The translations under genes were made by a program, and so were the position numbers. Below, one piece after another: positions 24,554 to 32,858 of a DNA stretch of 56,113 bases (positions within the stretch are counted from its first letter, which is position 1; each line of letters opens with the position of its first letter). This DNA is from an uncultured Oscillospiraceae bacterium. Lineage in GTDB: Bacteria > Bacillota > Clostridia > Oscillospirales > Oscillospiraceae. The notes under the pieces are model-generated. The model did no database searches. It saw only the letters and a list, made by a program, of their open reading frames with translations, and had not been told where the DNA came from. The stretch is taken from positions 1 to 56,113 of the forward strand of contig CAJOEH010000016.1 of the NCBI GenBank assembly GCA_905233385.1, read 5' to 3'.

Positions 24554-24564
24554 ACAATAAAGAT

Positions 24565-24604
24565 AAAGGCTGCCGCAATCTTTCGATTGCGGCAGCCTTT
24601 TCGT
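24565..24604. terminator. intrinsic terminator between convergent units
   Basis: A 16-bp perfect stem (24565-24580 with 24585-24600), TTTC loop, then a T-run. It ends both the PLP-enzyme unit and the long minus-strand envelope operon. Confidence 0.9.
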
Positions 24605-24608
24605 TCTG

Positions 24609-25148
24609 TCATGGTTCGATCCGGAGCACGAACTCTTCGCCGTTTTCGCGGACCGTATAGACCGTGAAGCCGTCATAATACAGCTGACCGTCCTCGATCA
24701 CGTTATTCGGGTCGGTATTGCTTCTGACGGTGTAGGAACTGCCGTTGGGAGGATAGCCGATCAGAGTGTACAGATCTGCAACGCCGCAGCCGATACAAAG
24801 CTTTGCGAGACCGTAACGATCGACGAAGGGCTCCGTCGGCGCTTCCGTTGCGGGCGTCAATTCCGTGACGGCCTTCGTATCCAAGGGCGTAAGATCTGTT
24901 TCCGTAACTGCTTCGGTCACTGCCGTGGCCGGAGTCAGAGACGGCTCCGTCGCCTGCGCGGGCTGGTATTTCTGACCTTCCGTCGCTTCCGCCGTTTCTG
25001 TGGGCGCGGCGGTTTCCACTGTTTCGGTCATTTCCGTGCCGATCGGCACCGCGGTCATCTCCGGGACGTCGTCAAGACCGCAGGCGCTCAGGAGCGCGAT
25101 CAGCAGAAGACAGACGGGAAAAAGTCGGCAGATGTTTCTCATTTTCAA
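24609..25148 (-). CDS. Thr/Glu-rich lipoprotein with shared C-terminal domain
   Basis: 179 residues. Signal peptide with lipobox LLSAC (Cys about 23), so membrane-anchored outside the cell. Residues 30-115 are a low-complexity Thr/Ala/Glu/Pro linker. The C-terminal ~65 residues (LAKLCIGCGVADLYTLIGYP ... LYYDGFTVYT) match the C-terminal domain of three other small lipoproteins in this locus (31227, 36303, 36821). The pattern of a helix, 'IG-x-P' turn and beta hairpin resembles BamE/SmpA-like folds, which is inference. Last gene of the operon, 11 bp after the AlgJ-like gene. Function unknown; probably an accessory to envelope polymer modification. Confidence 0.75.
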   Translation of the reverse strand: MKMRNICRLFPVCLLLIALLSACGLDDVPEMTAVPIGTEMTETVETAAPTETAEATEGQKYQPAQATEPSLTPATAVTEAVTETDLTPLDTKAVTELTPATEAPTEPFVDRYGLAKLCIGCGVADLYTLIGYPPNGSSYTVRSNTDPNNVIEDGQLYYDGFTVYTVRENGEEFVLRIEP

Positions 25149-25159
25149 GGCTTCCTCCT

Positions 25160-26527
25160 TTATTTCGCGGGAACTGCCTGCGAGATCACGGGCGTTCCGT
25201 TCCGAAGGAACATGATCTGCACAGAAGCCGGCTGCTCTGACAGATAGGCGGTGAAGGGCTGCTCGCCGCTGCCGGCGGGCGAGGCTTCAAAGACCTTGCC
25301 GTCGCAGACCAGCCAGATCGGAGAGTCGGTATCAAGGTCGCAGGAAAGGCTGCCGGCGCAGCAGAACAAACCGCCGCTTTCCTGTGTGAACGCGAAAGTG
25401 AAGCGGATCGTTTGGTCGTAGGTTTCCGGCGCGTCGATCTGCCGGACCGGCGCGGGGAGGATCGGCGCGCGCTTCGCCAGCCAGTCGATGTTTCGCTCGA
25501 CGAGCTCAATGACGAGGGTGTCTGCGCCTTTGCTGTCCAGCAGTGAAAGATCGTAGGGCATCGCGCGGGAAAAACACGCCGCGCCGAAGCTTTCCGCCAG
25601 GAAGGGGTGCAGGGCGTTGCCGAAGGAATCGCGGAACATCAGCAGCCTGCCGCGCTGACCGGCGCAGCTCGTGTTGATCTTCTGATCCTCCGCGCTGCGG
25701 ATCGGCCGGTCGTAGGTGAAGCTCCAACCCTGCGCGGGATAGAACTGCACGTCCTTTTCGCTGCCGGCGGGGTAGAGCATCTGATACAGATCCGCGTCGT
25801 GATCCTGCGCGGCGGTGAACCGGTCCGGCTGATAGAGACGCGCCGCGTCCTTCCCGAGCGCGTCCAGGATCACGTCGTGCGCCAGCGCCGCGCCGAGGTT
25901 GTTCCAGTGCGAATCGAGGCGGTGATACAGTACGCCGTCCTCCGCGAGGAACGCCGCTTCCAGATCGGCTGCCGCAACGCCTTCGCGGCGCAGGGCGTCA
26001 TACAGACGCGCCGCGTTGCCGGGCGTTTCCGAGCGAATATAACGGTCGGGCATGTATGCGGGATATAGCGTGTTTTTATTCGGCGCGACAGCGAACAGGA
26101 AGGAGACGTTCCGTTCCTGCGCGTATTCTTCAATCAGCGCAAGGCAGCGCGCGGCGGACCAGATCTCGCGGTCGGTCAGGAGATCCTGCCCCTGATAATC
26201 ATCCAGCGTGGATTTGTAGAACAGCCAGCCGTCTTTGCCGAGGATCACGTCGTCTTCAGCGGACTCGCCGAAGATCGCCGCCTCCAACTTCGCGTTGACG
26301 GTGATCAGCTCCTGTCGGGAGGCGAAGCGGTCGGCAAAGTAATCGCTCGCGTCATTCAGGACGCGCATGTTGAAGGAGCCGTCCGCGTTCGTGAGAGAGG
26401 GCGGCGCGGCGAGGATCTCGTTCGCCGCCGAGCCGGACGGCCCCGTGATCGCCATGCCGACGAGCGGCCACAGGCACATCAGCAGGAACACGCCGAGAAA
26501 TACAATAAATCCGATGTTTTTCTTCAT
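25160..26527 (-). CDS. AlgJ/AlgX-like SGNH acetyltransferase-type protein
   Basis: 455 residues with one N-terminal membrane helix (about 5-27) and a large extracytoplasmic domain. ILGKDGWLFYKS, RLDSHWNNLGA (catalytic Asp/His region near 205) and LMFRDSFGNAL (Ser region near 300) follow the order of the AlgJ/AlgX/DltD-type SGNH family. These proteins take acyl groups delivered across the membrane by an MBOAT partner and transfer them to an extracellular polymer. The MBOAT gene lies 12 bp upstream in the same operon, so the two form a secretion/transfer pair. The C-terminal ~90 residues (beta-rich) are not part of the usual core. Confidence 0.82.
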   Translation of the reverse strand: MKKNIGFIVFLGVFLLMCLWPLVGMAITGPSGSAANEILAAPPSLTNADGSFNMRVLNDASDYFADRFASRQELITVNAKLEAAIFGESAEDDVILGKDGWLFYKSTLDDYQGQDLLTDREIWSAARCLALIEEYAQERNVSFLFAVAPNKNTLYPAYMPDRYIRSETPGNAARLYDALRREGVAAADLEAAFLAEDGVLYHRLDSHWNNLGAALAHDVILDALGKDAARLYQPDRFTAAQDHDADLYQMLYPAGSEKDVQFYPAQGWSFTYDRPIRSAEDQKINTSCAGQRGRLLMFRDSFGNALHPFLAESFGAACFSRAMPYDLSLLDSKGADTLVIELVERNIDWLAKRAPILPAPVRQIDAPETYDQTIRFTFAFTQESGGLFCCAGSLSCDLDTDSPIWLVCDGKVFEASPAGSGEQPFTAYLSEQPASVQIMFLRNGTPVISQAVPAK

Positions 26528-26539
26528 GCCTGCTGCCTC

Positions 26540-27931
26540 CTAAAACCGAAAATAGATAAAGGGGTTGAAGGAAGCGGAGGCAAGGCGCAGGATACAGAGG
26601 GCGAACAGCGCGAGCGCGCTGACGAAGGCGGCTGCTTGGAGCGGCCGCTTTTCTTTCGCCCAAGCGCTCAGCCTGCGCTGGAGACCTGTACAGAGCAGGA
26701 CGCCGACCGCCGCGGCGGCGACGACCTTCCACGTCAGGATCTCCCGCAGCAGCAGGGTCGCTTCGCGCGAGTAGCCGTAACCGGTGAAGATGCTGCCGAT
26801 CATGGAGAACGCCTGCGCAATACTGTCCGCGCGGAAGAGCATAAAGCCGAGCATAACGACGACGAGCGTATAGAAATGCCCGACCGCCGTGCCGGAGAGC
26901 TTCTTCAGCGGCGTGACGCGCTCTAAAACGGACCAGAACCCGTGCCACAATCCCCAGAGAACGAAGGTCCAGTTCGCGCCGTGCCAGAGGCCGGTGAGGA
27001 AGAAGACGAGCATGACGTTCCCGCAGGTCCTCGCAAGCCCCTTCCGGTTGCCGCCGAGCGGAATATAGAGGTATTCGCGAAACCACGAGGAGAGGGAGAT
27101 ATGCCATCTGCGCCAGAAGTCCCGGATCGTGCTCGCCGTATAGGGATGGTCGAAGTTCTCGTGGAAATGGAAGCCGAACATCCTGCCCATGCCGATCGCC
27201 ATGTCGCTGTAGCCGCTGAAATCGAAGTAGATCTGCATGGCGTAACATACGCCAGCGATCAGCGAAAGCCTCGCGTCGCCGAGCGCGCTGTGTTCATAGA
27301 GCGCGTCGACCGCGACCGCCAGAATATCCGCGAGCAGGAGCTTTTTCGACAGTCCGACGATGAATCTGCGGCAGCCGGCCGCCATGTCCTCCGCGGACGC
27401 AAAGCGGTGACGGATCTGCTCGGCCACGTCGTGATATTTCACGATGGGGCCCGCGATCAGCTGCGGGAAGAAGGAAACGTAGAGCAGAAGCTCCCAAAAA
27501 CTGCGCGTGCCGAGCGTGCGGTCGCGGTAGACGTCGATCGTATAGGACAGCCCCTGAAAGGTGAAGAACGAGATGCCGATCGGGAGGGCGATCCCCGCGA
27601 GCGGAACGGATAACCCGAACAGGCTGTTGACGCTCTGCGCGAAAAAGTCAAGGTATTTGAAGGCGACCAGCGCGCCGAGATTGAGGATCAGCGCGAGGAT
27701 CAGGACCGGCTTTTTTCTCCGAATCTGCCGCTGAAACAGCAGACCGGCAAGGTAATTGACCGCCGCGACCGCCAGCAGAAGCGGCAGATGAACCAGCGAG
27801 CCCGCGCTGTAAAACAGCAGGCTCGCTGCGATCAGCATCGCGTTCCTCGCCCGCTGATGTTTGATCACGCAGTGCAGAAGGAAAACGATCGGTAAAAAGG
27901 CGAATACAAACGCCGCGCTACTGAATGCCAT
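26540..27931 (-). CDS. MBOAT acyltransferase (AlgI/PatA-like)
   Basis: 463 residues, about ten to twelve membrane helices. Diagnostic segments: YFDFSGYSDMAIGMGRMFGF, NFDHPYTASTIRDFWRRWHI, SLSSWFREYLYIPLGGNRKG and the catalytic His in FLTGLWHGANWTF. MBOAT proteins of this branch move acyl groups (usually acetyl) across the membrane to an SGNH-type partner; the AlgJ-like gene follows at 12 bp. It is distinct from the DltB in the same run, so the locus encodes two separate acyl-export channels. A 14-codon ORF with a good SD precedes it. Confidence 0.92.
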   Translation of the reverse strand: MAFSSAAFVFAFLPIVFLLHCVIKHQRARNAMLIAASLLFYSAGSLVHLPLLLAVAAVNYLAGLLFQRQIRRKKPVLILALILNLGALVAFKYLDFFAQSVNSLFGLSVPLAGIALPIGISFFTFQGLSYTIDVYRDRTLGTRSFWELLLYVSFFPQLIAGPIVKYHDVAEQIRHRFASAEDMAAGCRRFIVGLSKKLLLADILAVAVDALYEHSALGDARLSLIAGVCYAMQIYFDFSGYSDMAIGMGRMFGFHFHENFDHPYTASTIRDFWRRWHISLSSWFREYLYIPLGGNRKGLARTCGNVMLVFFLTGLWHGANWTFVLWGLWHGFWSVLERVTPLKKLSGTAVGHFYTLVVVMLGFMLFRADSIAQAFSMIGSIFTGYGYSREATLLLREILTWKVVAAAAVGVLLCTGLQRRLSAWAKEKRPLQAAAFVSALALFALCILRLASASFNPFIYFRF

Positions 27932-27937
27932 ACGCCG

Positions 27938-27982
27938 CTATTCTCCGTCAATGTGGCGCGCTTCGCCGCCGGCTCGTTTCAT
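27938..27982 (-). CDS. possible 14-residue leader peptide
   Basis: ATG at 27982 has a strong SD (AAGGAGAGG) 6-8 nt upstream, encodes MKRAGGEARHIDGE and ends 7 bp before the MBOAT start. It may only position ribosomes for the downstream gene. No homology basis. Confidence 0.3.
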   Translation of the reverse strand: MKRAGGEARHIDGE

Positions 27983-28012
27983 GGTGGTCCTCTCCTTCAA
28001 ACGAAAGATCCC

Positions 28013-29086
28013 TTACGGGAAAAAGTAGTAGTATCCGTTATACGCGCCGCCGTCCTCTGCGACCATAAACTGATCGGGCGGCAACTGGCCGTAGATGTTG
28101 AGCAGGGAATACTCCAGTTCTGCGTCAAAGAGGTAGTCCGTGCCGTCGATCTCTGCCATGACCCAGGCGTGATCGTTCGTGCGGCTGCTTTCCCAGCCGG
28201 CGACGACCCGTGCCTGAATGCCGAGCCTGCGCGCGCAGTACATCTCGGCGGCAGCCCAGCAGTAGCAGTTGCCCTTGCCGTTCTGGAAGAAGATTTCCGC
28301 GCAGGACTGCGCCCAGTCGTCCGAACCGGCGGGGTAGTGCGCCATGCTGAGATAGCGGAAGTGATCGCGCAGATAGTCGTAGCAAAGACGGAAATCTTCG
28401 ATCGGATCGGTCCCGCTGACGCCTGCCTCGATCAAAAAGGCGTCGACCAACTCGTCGAGAGTTTCGCTGCCGCTGGTGTAGCGGCCGTCCGCGCCGAAGC
28501 GCAGAGCACCGAAATCGAAATCCGTCGCCAGCGTACCGTCGGCGTTCGCGTAATACAGGCCGCCGTCTGTCAGCAGAGGGCCTTCGGGCGGACGGGCGAT
28601 CGCGGTCCCGTCTTCCGGCACGAAACAGAGATCTCCGAAGATCTCCTGCACACCCGCGGAAAAAGCCGTTACGCGGCAGTCTTCGTCAAAGGCATAGAGA
28701 CTGTCGCCGATCGGCACGATCTGCTCCCGCGCCGCGCAGAGGACGAAACCGTCTTCGGGGGCGTAATACAGATCGCCGTCCAGGGTGACGAACCCCGCAG
28801 CAAACTGCCGCAGGGAGGAATCCTCCGTGAAGCATAGAAGCTGTCCGTTCTTCTCCGCGAGACAGTCCGTCAGCGCGGAAATGCTGACGCCGTCTGCTTC
28901 GACGTAGTAGGTCTTTCCCTCGATCGTTTGGATCCCGGCGTCGAAGCCGCAGAGATCGCCGTTCTGATAGTATTTCCATACGTCGCCGACGCGAACGAAT
29001 CCGTTTTGCGGCGGCGGCGTTTCCTCCTGCGCCGCGCAGGCAGTCAGCGCGAACAGCAGAAGGATCAAAAGCGCAATTCTTTTCAA
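28013..29086 (-). CDS. lipoprotein with C-terminal transglutaminase-like domain
   Basis: 357 residues. Lipobox LFALTAC (Cys about 17). Residues 28-210 are a series of short tyrosine/glycine repeats (VGDVWKYYQNGDLCGFD, IEGKTYYVEADG, DGDLYYAPEDGF, DGGLYYANADGT) resembling choline/glucan-binding type beta-hairpin repeats. The C-terminal domain has the Cys-His-Asp order of transglutaminase-like proteases: NGKGNCYCWAAAEMY, RTNDHAWVMAEI, YLFDAELEY. Anchored outside the membrane, it probably cleaves or forms peptide/amide bonds at the wall. Overlaps the previous gene by 4 bp. Two further genes in the operon carry the same catalytic domain. Confidence 0.83.
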   Translation of the reverse strand: MKRIALLILLLFALTACAAQEETPPPQNGFVRVGDVWKYYQNGDLCGFDAGIQTIEGKTYYVEADGVSISALTDCLAEKNGQLLCFTEDSSLRQFAAGFVTLDGDLYYAPEDGFVLCAAREQIVPIGDSLYAFDEDCRVTAFSAGVQEIFGDLCFVPEDGTAIARPPEGPLLTDGGLYYANADGTLATDFDFGALRFGADGRYTSGSETLDELVDAFLIEAGVSGTDPIEDFRLCYDYLRDHFRYLSMAHYPAGSDDWAQSCAEIFFQNGKGNCYCWAAAEMYCARRLGIQARVVAGWESSRTNDHAWVMAEIDGTDYLFDAELEYSLLNIYGQLPPDQFMVAEDGGAYNGYYYFFP

Positions 29087-29781
29087 TTACCGTTCTCCTC
29101 GATCGGCGTCAGCCATTGGAATGCGTTCTCCAGGGCGGCGTTATCCGCGCCCTCGGGCTGGAGCAGGACGGCTGCCCAGAGCTCGTCGCCGACCGCCAGA
29201 AGACGGACGGAGCAGACGGCGGCAGGCGCGTCGTCGATGGCGGGGACCTGCATCACGGCGGCAAATTCCTGCCGGTCGTTCCGCAGGACGGTCAGGTCGA
29301 CGTCCTCCGTATGCTGCGGATGGTAATAGTACGCCTGCATCAGACCGATCGCGATCCGCTCGAGCTCGCTGTCGCGAAGCATGCCGAGCTTGCTCGGCAG
29401 CTTCTGGAGGTCCATGCGCGGCGTCTGCGTTGCGGCGTCCTTCTCGAGCAGGGTCGTCAGCTTTGCGTCCTGCGTCAGCGTCAGCGCGTCGCTGTCGTAG
29501 GTCAGCAGGAGCTTTCCGTCCGCCAGCGCGACCTCCGTGCCGCGCAGAGGGGCTTCGGTCGCTTCCTCGGTCGGTTCCGCCGTGCTGACCGGGACGCCGC
29601 TCTCGTCCGTCGGGGCCGGAGTCGCTTCTTCGCTGCCGAAGAGGCGGTCGCGGAAGAAAAAGACAAGGGCGGCGGCGGTCAGCACGATGGCGACGCAAAG
29701 GCAGATGATGGCGATTCGCTTGCCGCGCTTGCGTCTGCGAATGTATTTTCCGCGCTTATACTGCGGCGTGATTTGTTCCAT
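29083..29781 (-). CDS. single-pass membrane protein of unknown function
   Basis: 232 residues: a very basic N-terminus (KRGKYIRRRKRGKR), one transmembrane helix (about 24-43), a Thr/Glu/Pro linker, then an extracellular alpha/beta domain from about 80. I do not recognise the domain; its size and layout resemble anchored accessory proteins. Its start codon lies beside a 15-bp inverted repeat that would mask its ribosome binding site (29783-29841). Stop overlaps the start of the next gene by 4 bp (ATGA). Confidence 0.7.
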   Translation of the reverse strand: MEQITPQYKRGKYIRRRKRGKRIAIICLCVAIVLTAAALVFFFRDRLFGSEEATPAPTDESGVPVSTAEPTEEATEAPLRGTEVALADGKLLLTYDSDALTLTQDAKLTTLLEKDAATQTPRMDLQKLPSKLGMLRDSELERIAIGLMQAYYYHPQHTEDVDLTVLRNDRQEFAAVMQVPAIDDAPAAVCSVRLLAVGDELWAAVLLQPEGADNAALENAFQWLTPIEENGN

Positions 29782-29782
29782 T

Positions 29783-29841
29783 TATGACCATTCCTTTCCG
29801 CTTCTACAAGACATAAAAGGACCATAAAAGGAATGGTCATA
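29783..29841 (-). promoter_or_regulatory. hairpin covering the ribosome binding site
   Basis: TATGACCATTCCTTT on the plus strand at 29783-29797 is the exact inverted partner of 29827-29841. In the minus-strand mRNA the 3' arm contains AAAGGAATGG, the SD of the gene starting at 29781, so folding would hide it. Confidence 0.45.
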
Positions 29842-29896
29842 ATATGCCATGTTTTTCGGTTGCCCCGTCAGGGGCGAGAAAAACGGCTTGGATTCC

Positions 29897-29926
29897 ATGA
29901 AGGTTGAAACTTGTTTCAACCTTCAT
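29897..29926 (-). terminator. possible attenuator/terminator hairpin after the C39-like gene
   Basis: A 14-bp perfect stem (29897-29910 with 29913-29926) that includes the stop codon at 29923-29925. The following T-run on the minus strand is only a distant GTTTTTC, so termination is probably partial. Confidence 0.4.
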
Positions 29927-31215
29927 CCTCCAAAGGCCGCGAAGGTCAGCGGCGCGGTCGCTCTGCAGTAGAGCGGGAAATCGTTGCGGTCCTGCTCGAA
30001 CAGCAGGATCGCCTTGCAGTCGCGGTAGAGCACGTCGGGCGTCGCGTAGATCAGGCCGTCGTTCCCCGTGTCGGTCGACTTGAGCTGATCGAGACTGCTG
30101 TAGCGGCTCGGCAGGATATAGGGGTCGGCGACGAGGAAATAGCCCTTCCCGTCGATCTCCTGATAGTCGGCGAGGACCATATAGTGCTCCTGGCTGGTGA
30201 ACGCGCCGCGCACGACGTGGATGATCGCCAGATAGCCCTGATTGCCGATCTGATCGGCGAGCTGCTCCATGTCAAGATCGCTCTTGTACAGCAGGGTAGG
30301 GGTATGGACGACTGTGCCGTAGCGCTCGGTCTCCAGGCTGCTGTAGTATTTTTCGACGATACCGGGGAAATACTCGTCCGGCAGGCCGTAGCTGACCGGC
30401 CAGTTGTCCTGGATGGCGAAGGTGCACATCCAGCGCGGGGTGATTTCGACCTTATGGTAGGCGGAGATCACCATGGAGGCGCAGGCACAGCCGCAGCCGC
30501 GGTCCTTGATGGTATCGCCGTTGTTTTCGTATTCAAAGGGGATCGCCGCCCAGTCCGGGTCGGTCTGGGCGAAGTAGTAAAGATTATCCGTCGCGCCGGA
30601 GCGCGCGATCGTGCCCTGCGTACCGCTCTTCGTCAGCCTGTACTTGTAGACGGCTTCGATGTCGTGCAGGATATCGCGGTATTCGGCGATGACTTCCGGG
30701 TGATTCGCAAGGTTGTCCTTAGATTTGCTGACGTCCTTGAGCAGATCGATCAGATAGCAGGTCAGCTCGTCCAGACAGGGCTCCTTGCCCTCCAGGCCGA
30801 AGAAGAGATAGATCGTCTCAAACAGCGCGGCAAGATGGTCGTCGAAATAGTCGACGACCTCGGGACGGACCTGCGTATAGGTCACGAGCTCGTTTTCGAT
30901 GAAATACAGGTCGGTCGCTTTGTCGGAGTTGAGGATCCGCTTGATCTCGCCGACCCGCTCGTCTGTCTCGCCGGGATAGACGGCGAAGGAAGACTCGCTG
31001 TAGCGTTCGAGCACGTATTCCGGCAGGTAGAAACGGTAGAAGGTCACGCCTTCATAGGAAAAAGCGCCCGTGCCCATCACCTTGGGCAGCGCGATGCTCT
31101 CCAAAATGCTCTCAACGTAGGCGTCGTTCTCCGCCCTTGCGGGAAGTCCCAGCCCGAGCAGGGAAGCGGCGCAGAGAAGAAGAGAAAGGACGCGCAGTGC
31201 AAAGGAGTGTTTCAT
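29923..31215 (-). CDS. secreted C39-like (papain-fold) protein
   Basis: 430 residues. Signal peptide ending near LPARAEN (residue 28). A helical region of about 200 residues is followed by a papain-like domain: catalytic Cys in DRGCGCACASMVISAY (near 250), His in SQEHYMVLADYQ (near 355) and Asp/Asn in YFLVADPYIL. C39-like and similar extracellular cysteine peptidases without an ABC transporter usually act on wall peptides or secreted proteins. It is in the middle of the envelope operon, 11 bp after a small lipoprotein. The substrate cannot be inferred. Confidence 0.75.
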   Translation of the reverse strand: MKHSFALRVLSLLLCAASLLGLGLPARAENDAYVESILESIALPKVMGTGAFSYEGVTFYRFYLPEYVLERYSESSFAVYPGETDERVGEIKRILNSDKATDLYFIENELVTYTQVRPEVVDYFDDHLAALFETIYLFFGLEGKEPCLDELTCYLIDLLKDVSKSKDNLANHPEVIAEYRDILHDIEAVYKYRLTKSGTQGTIARSGATDNLYYFAQTDPDWAAIPFEYENNGDTIKDRGCGCACASMVISAYHKVEITPRWMCTFAIQDNWPVSYGLPDEYFPGIVEKYYSSLETERYGTVVHTPTLLYKSDLDMEQLADQIGNQGYLAIIHVVRGAFTSQEHYMVLADYQEIDGKGYFLVADPYILPSRYSSLDQLKSTDTGNDGLIYATPDVLYRDCKAILLFEQDRNDFPLYCRATAPLTFAAFGG

Positions 31216-31226
31216 AGATCCCTCCG

Positions 31227-31505
31227 TCAGTTCGCTTCCATCACGTCGTAGACGTTTTCCGATCCGTCCGTATCGCGGTAGGTGTAGACGGTGAAACCGT
31301 CGTAGTAGAGCTCGCCGTCCTCGCCGTCGCCGAGACAGGAGGAGGAATAGGAAACGCTCGCGGGCTCGCCGATCTGCTCCGTCAGCGCGGAGAGCGGCTT
31401 GCCGATGCAGCTGACCGCCGTTTCATAAGCCGATAGGTCCTTGCCTGTGCACCCGGCCGCAAGCAGAAGCGTGAAAAGCAGGATGATAGCGATGATCCGT
31501 TTCAT
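31227..31505 (-). CDS. small lipoprotein of the shared-domain family
   Basis: 92 residues from the ATG at 31505 (MKRIIAIILLFTLLLAAGC). Lipobox LLAAGC places the anchored Cys near 19. The rest is the shared domain alone: CIGKPLSALTEQIGEPASVS, SSCLGDGEDG, ELYYDGFTVYTYRDTDGSE. This is the smallest member of the four-protein family and shows the minimal domain of about 70 residues. It follows dltX by 17 bp. Possibly a periplasm-side binding module for the modified polymer; this is speculation. Confidence 0.75.
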   Translation of the reverse strand: MKRIIAIILLFTLLLAAGCTGKDLSAYETAVSCIGKPLSALTEQIGEPASVSYSSSCLGDGEDGELYYDGFTVYTYRDTDGSENVYDVMEAN

Positions 31506-31522
31506 AGCAGTCGCTCCGTTCG

Positions 31523-31684
31523 TCAAAATTCACTGTAGAGGAAGGCGACGCCTTCGCCCTTGCTGAGCAGCCATATCACAAAGACCGCGCCCGCGATCAG
31601 TCCGTAGAGGACGACGCGCAGGATCGTGTGAGAAAGAAAAAACGGCTTGATCTCAGCGATAAAACTCGATAATTGCGCGATCAA
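31523..31684 (-). CDS. dltX: DltX small membrane protein
   Basis: A 53-codon frame starting at TTG 31684, inside the 3' end of dltD (32-bp overlap), with AAAGGATGG upstream. The product has one transmembrane helix (ILRVVLYGLIAGAVFVIWLL) and ends in EGVAFLYSEF, the aromatic C-terminal F-x-Y-x-x-F pattern that defines DltX. DltX occurs in most dlt operons; its C-terminal motif is thought to act in passing D-alanine from DltC/DltB to DltD or lipoteichoic acid. Its place after dltD instead of before dltA is less common. The TTG start is inferred; no ATG is available. Confidence 0.8.
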   Translation of the reverse strand: MIAQLSSFIAEIKPFFLSHTILRVVLYGLIAGAVFVIWLLSKGEGVAFLYSEF

Positions 31685-32858
31685 CTTCCAACCATCCTTT
31701 CCAGCCTAAGTGCATGGTATCACAGAGGAAATAGGGTTCGTACTCGAATTGCGTCAGATCGAGAAGGGTCACGTTATCGTATTCCTCCACGATCGATCGC
31801 ACGTTCTCATAATAGCTTTCCCGCCGTTCGGCGGTAAAGCCGGTATAATCGTTCCAGCTTCCGTTCATCGGCACGTGGACGAACAGAACTTCCATACGTT
31901 TCTGCTTGCAGATCTCCAGCAGACAGCGCAGGTCGCCGTACTCCGGCGAGACGTCGTAGGACAGGCCGCTGTCCTTGCCAGCCTGCTGATCGAGCTTGCG
32001 CCCGACGTAGGTGCTGTAGTAGTCGTCCTGCATGGAAAAGTCGTTATTCGTGACCATCTGAGCCGCCTGCGCGAGCGCGGCTTCCTCTTCTGCCGCCCAG
32101 TCGATCTCAGTCGGCTCCTGCGGCGTGTCGATATCGCTGTAGCCGCGCATGATCGACCGCGCCTCGAACCGGTCCTTGGCGTCGAGCGCCCAGCAGGAGA
32201 GCGCGCGGTACGGCAGCAGGAGCGTGGAGAGAAGACTGTTTCCGTCCGCTTTTGCCTTCGTCAGAAGGCCGGCGGCGGTGTGCTGCTGGAGCGAAGCGCC
32301 GTTTTCTTCGTTATAGCGGTCGATCAGCGTTTGGATGCGGGAAGAAAGATAGGTTTTGACCTCGTCGGAGATCGTATCATCCTCCAGCATGGAAAGCACC
32401 TGCAGCTCGGAGAAGTTCGCCATGAACAGGTCCGGGGCGATGCCGTCCTCCACGTAGGACTGCGGCGCTGTGATCAGAACGACCTTTTTGCCGTTGAGCG
32501 CGTCGCCGCCCGCCGCGATCGCGAGCGCGTGGACGAGCGACTGGCAGGAACCCCTGCCGATCAGATCGACCTGAAAGCCGCAGCGTTTGTCCGCGAAGAA
32601 ATTGGCGGGGTGCGTGCAGATGTCGGTCGTCTTCAGCTCGCTCGACCCGAAGATCAGCAGAGTGTCCGGCTCCTGCGCCGCCTGCCGCAGCAGGTAGAGC
32701 CCCGTGATCTTCTCCGTTACGTTCGGATCAGAGCCGAGCGAATCGGGATAATCCGGCATCGTGCAGTGCAGCCATACCGTCACTCCGGTCAAAACGACCG
32801 CGGCGCAGAGCAGAACGCACAGAAACGAGAGGAAGAGTTTCTTCTTGCGCATGGTCAT
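31653..32858 (-). CDS. dltD: D-alanyl transfer protein DltD
   Basis: 401 residues: N-terminal signal anchor (about 8-30), then an SGNH-type extracellular domain with the nucleophile motif IFGSSELKTTD at 70-79 and the C-terminal Asp/His pair in LCDTMHLGWKGW near 385. DltD is the extracytoplasmic enzyme that places D-alanine on (lipo)teichoic acid. Start overlaps the dltC stop by 4 bp. The acyl-carrier route is DltA to DltC to DltB to DltD, all present here in order. Confidence 0.93.
   Translation of the reverse strand: MTMRKKKLFLSFLCVLLCAAVVLTGVTVWLHCTMPDYPDSLGSDPNVTEKITGLYLLRQAAQEPDTLLIFGSSELKTTDICTHPANFFADKRCGFQVDLIGRGSCQSLVHALAIAAGGDALNGKKVVLITAPQSYVEDGIAPDLFMANFSELQVLSMLEDDTISDEVKTYLSSRIQTLIDRYNEENGASLQQHTAAGLLTKAKADGNSLLSTLLLPYRALSCWALDAKDRFEARSIMRGYSDIDTPQEPTEIDWAAEEEAALAQAAQMVTNNDFSMQDDYYSTYVGRKLDQQAGKDSGLSYDVSPEYGDLRCLLEICKQKRMEVLFVHVPMNGSWNDYTGFTAERRESYYENVRSIVEEYDNVTLLDLTQFEYEPYFLCDTMHLGWKGWLEVDRAIIEFYR

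Noticed and set aside
26540-27931. Second MBOAT as a dltB duplicate
   Set aside because: Its motifs (SLSSWFREYLYIPLGGNRKG, FLTGLWHGANW) follow the AlgI/PatA branch and it pairs with an AlgJ-like gene, unlike the DltB at 33085.
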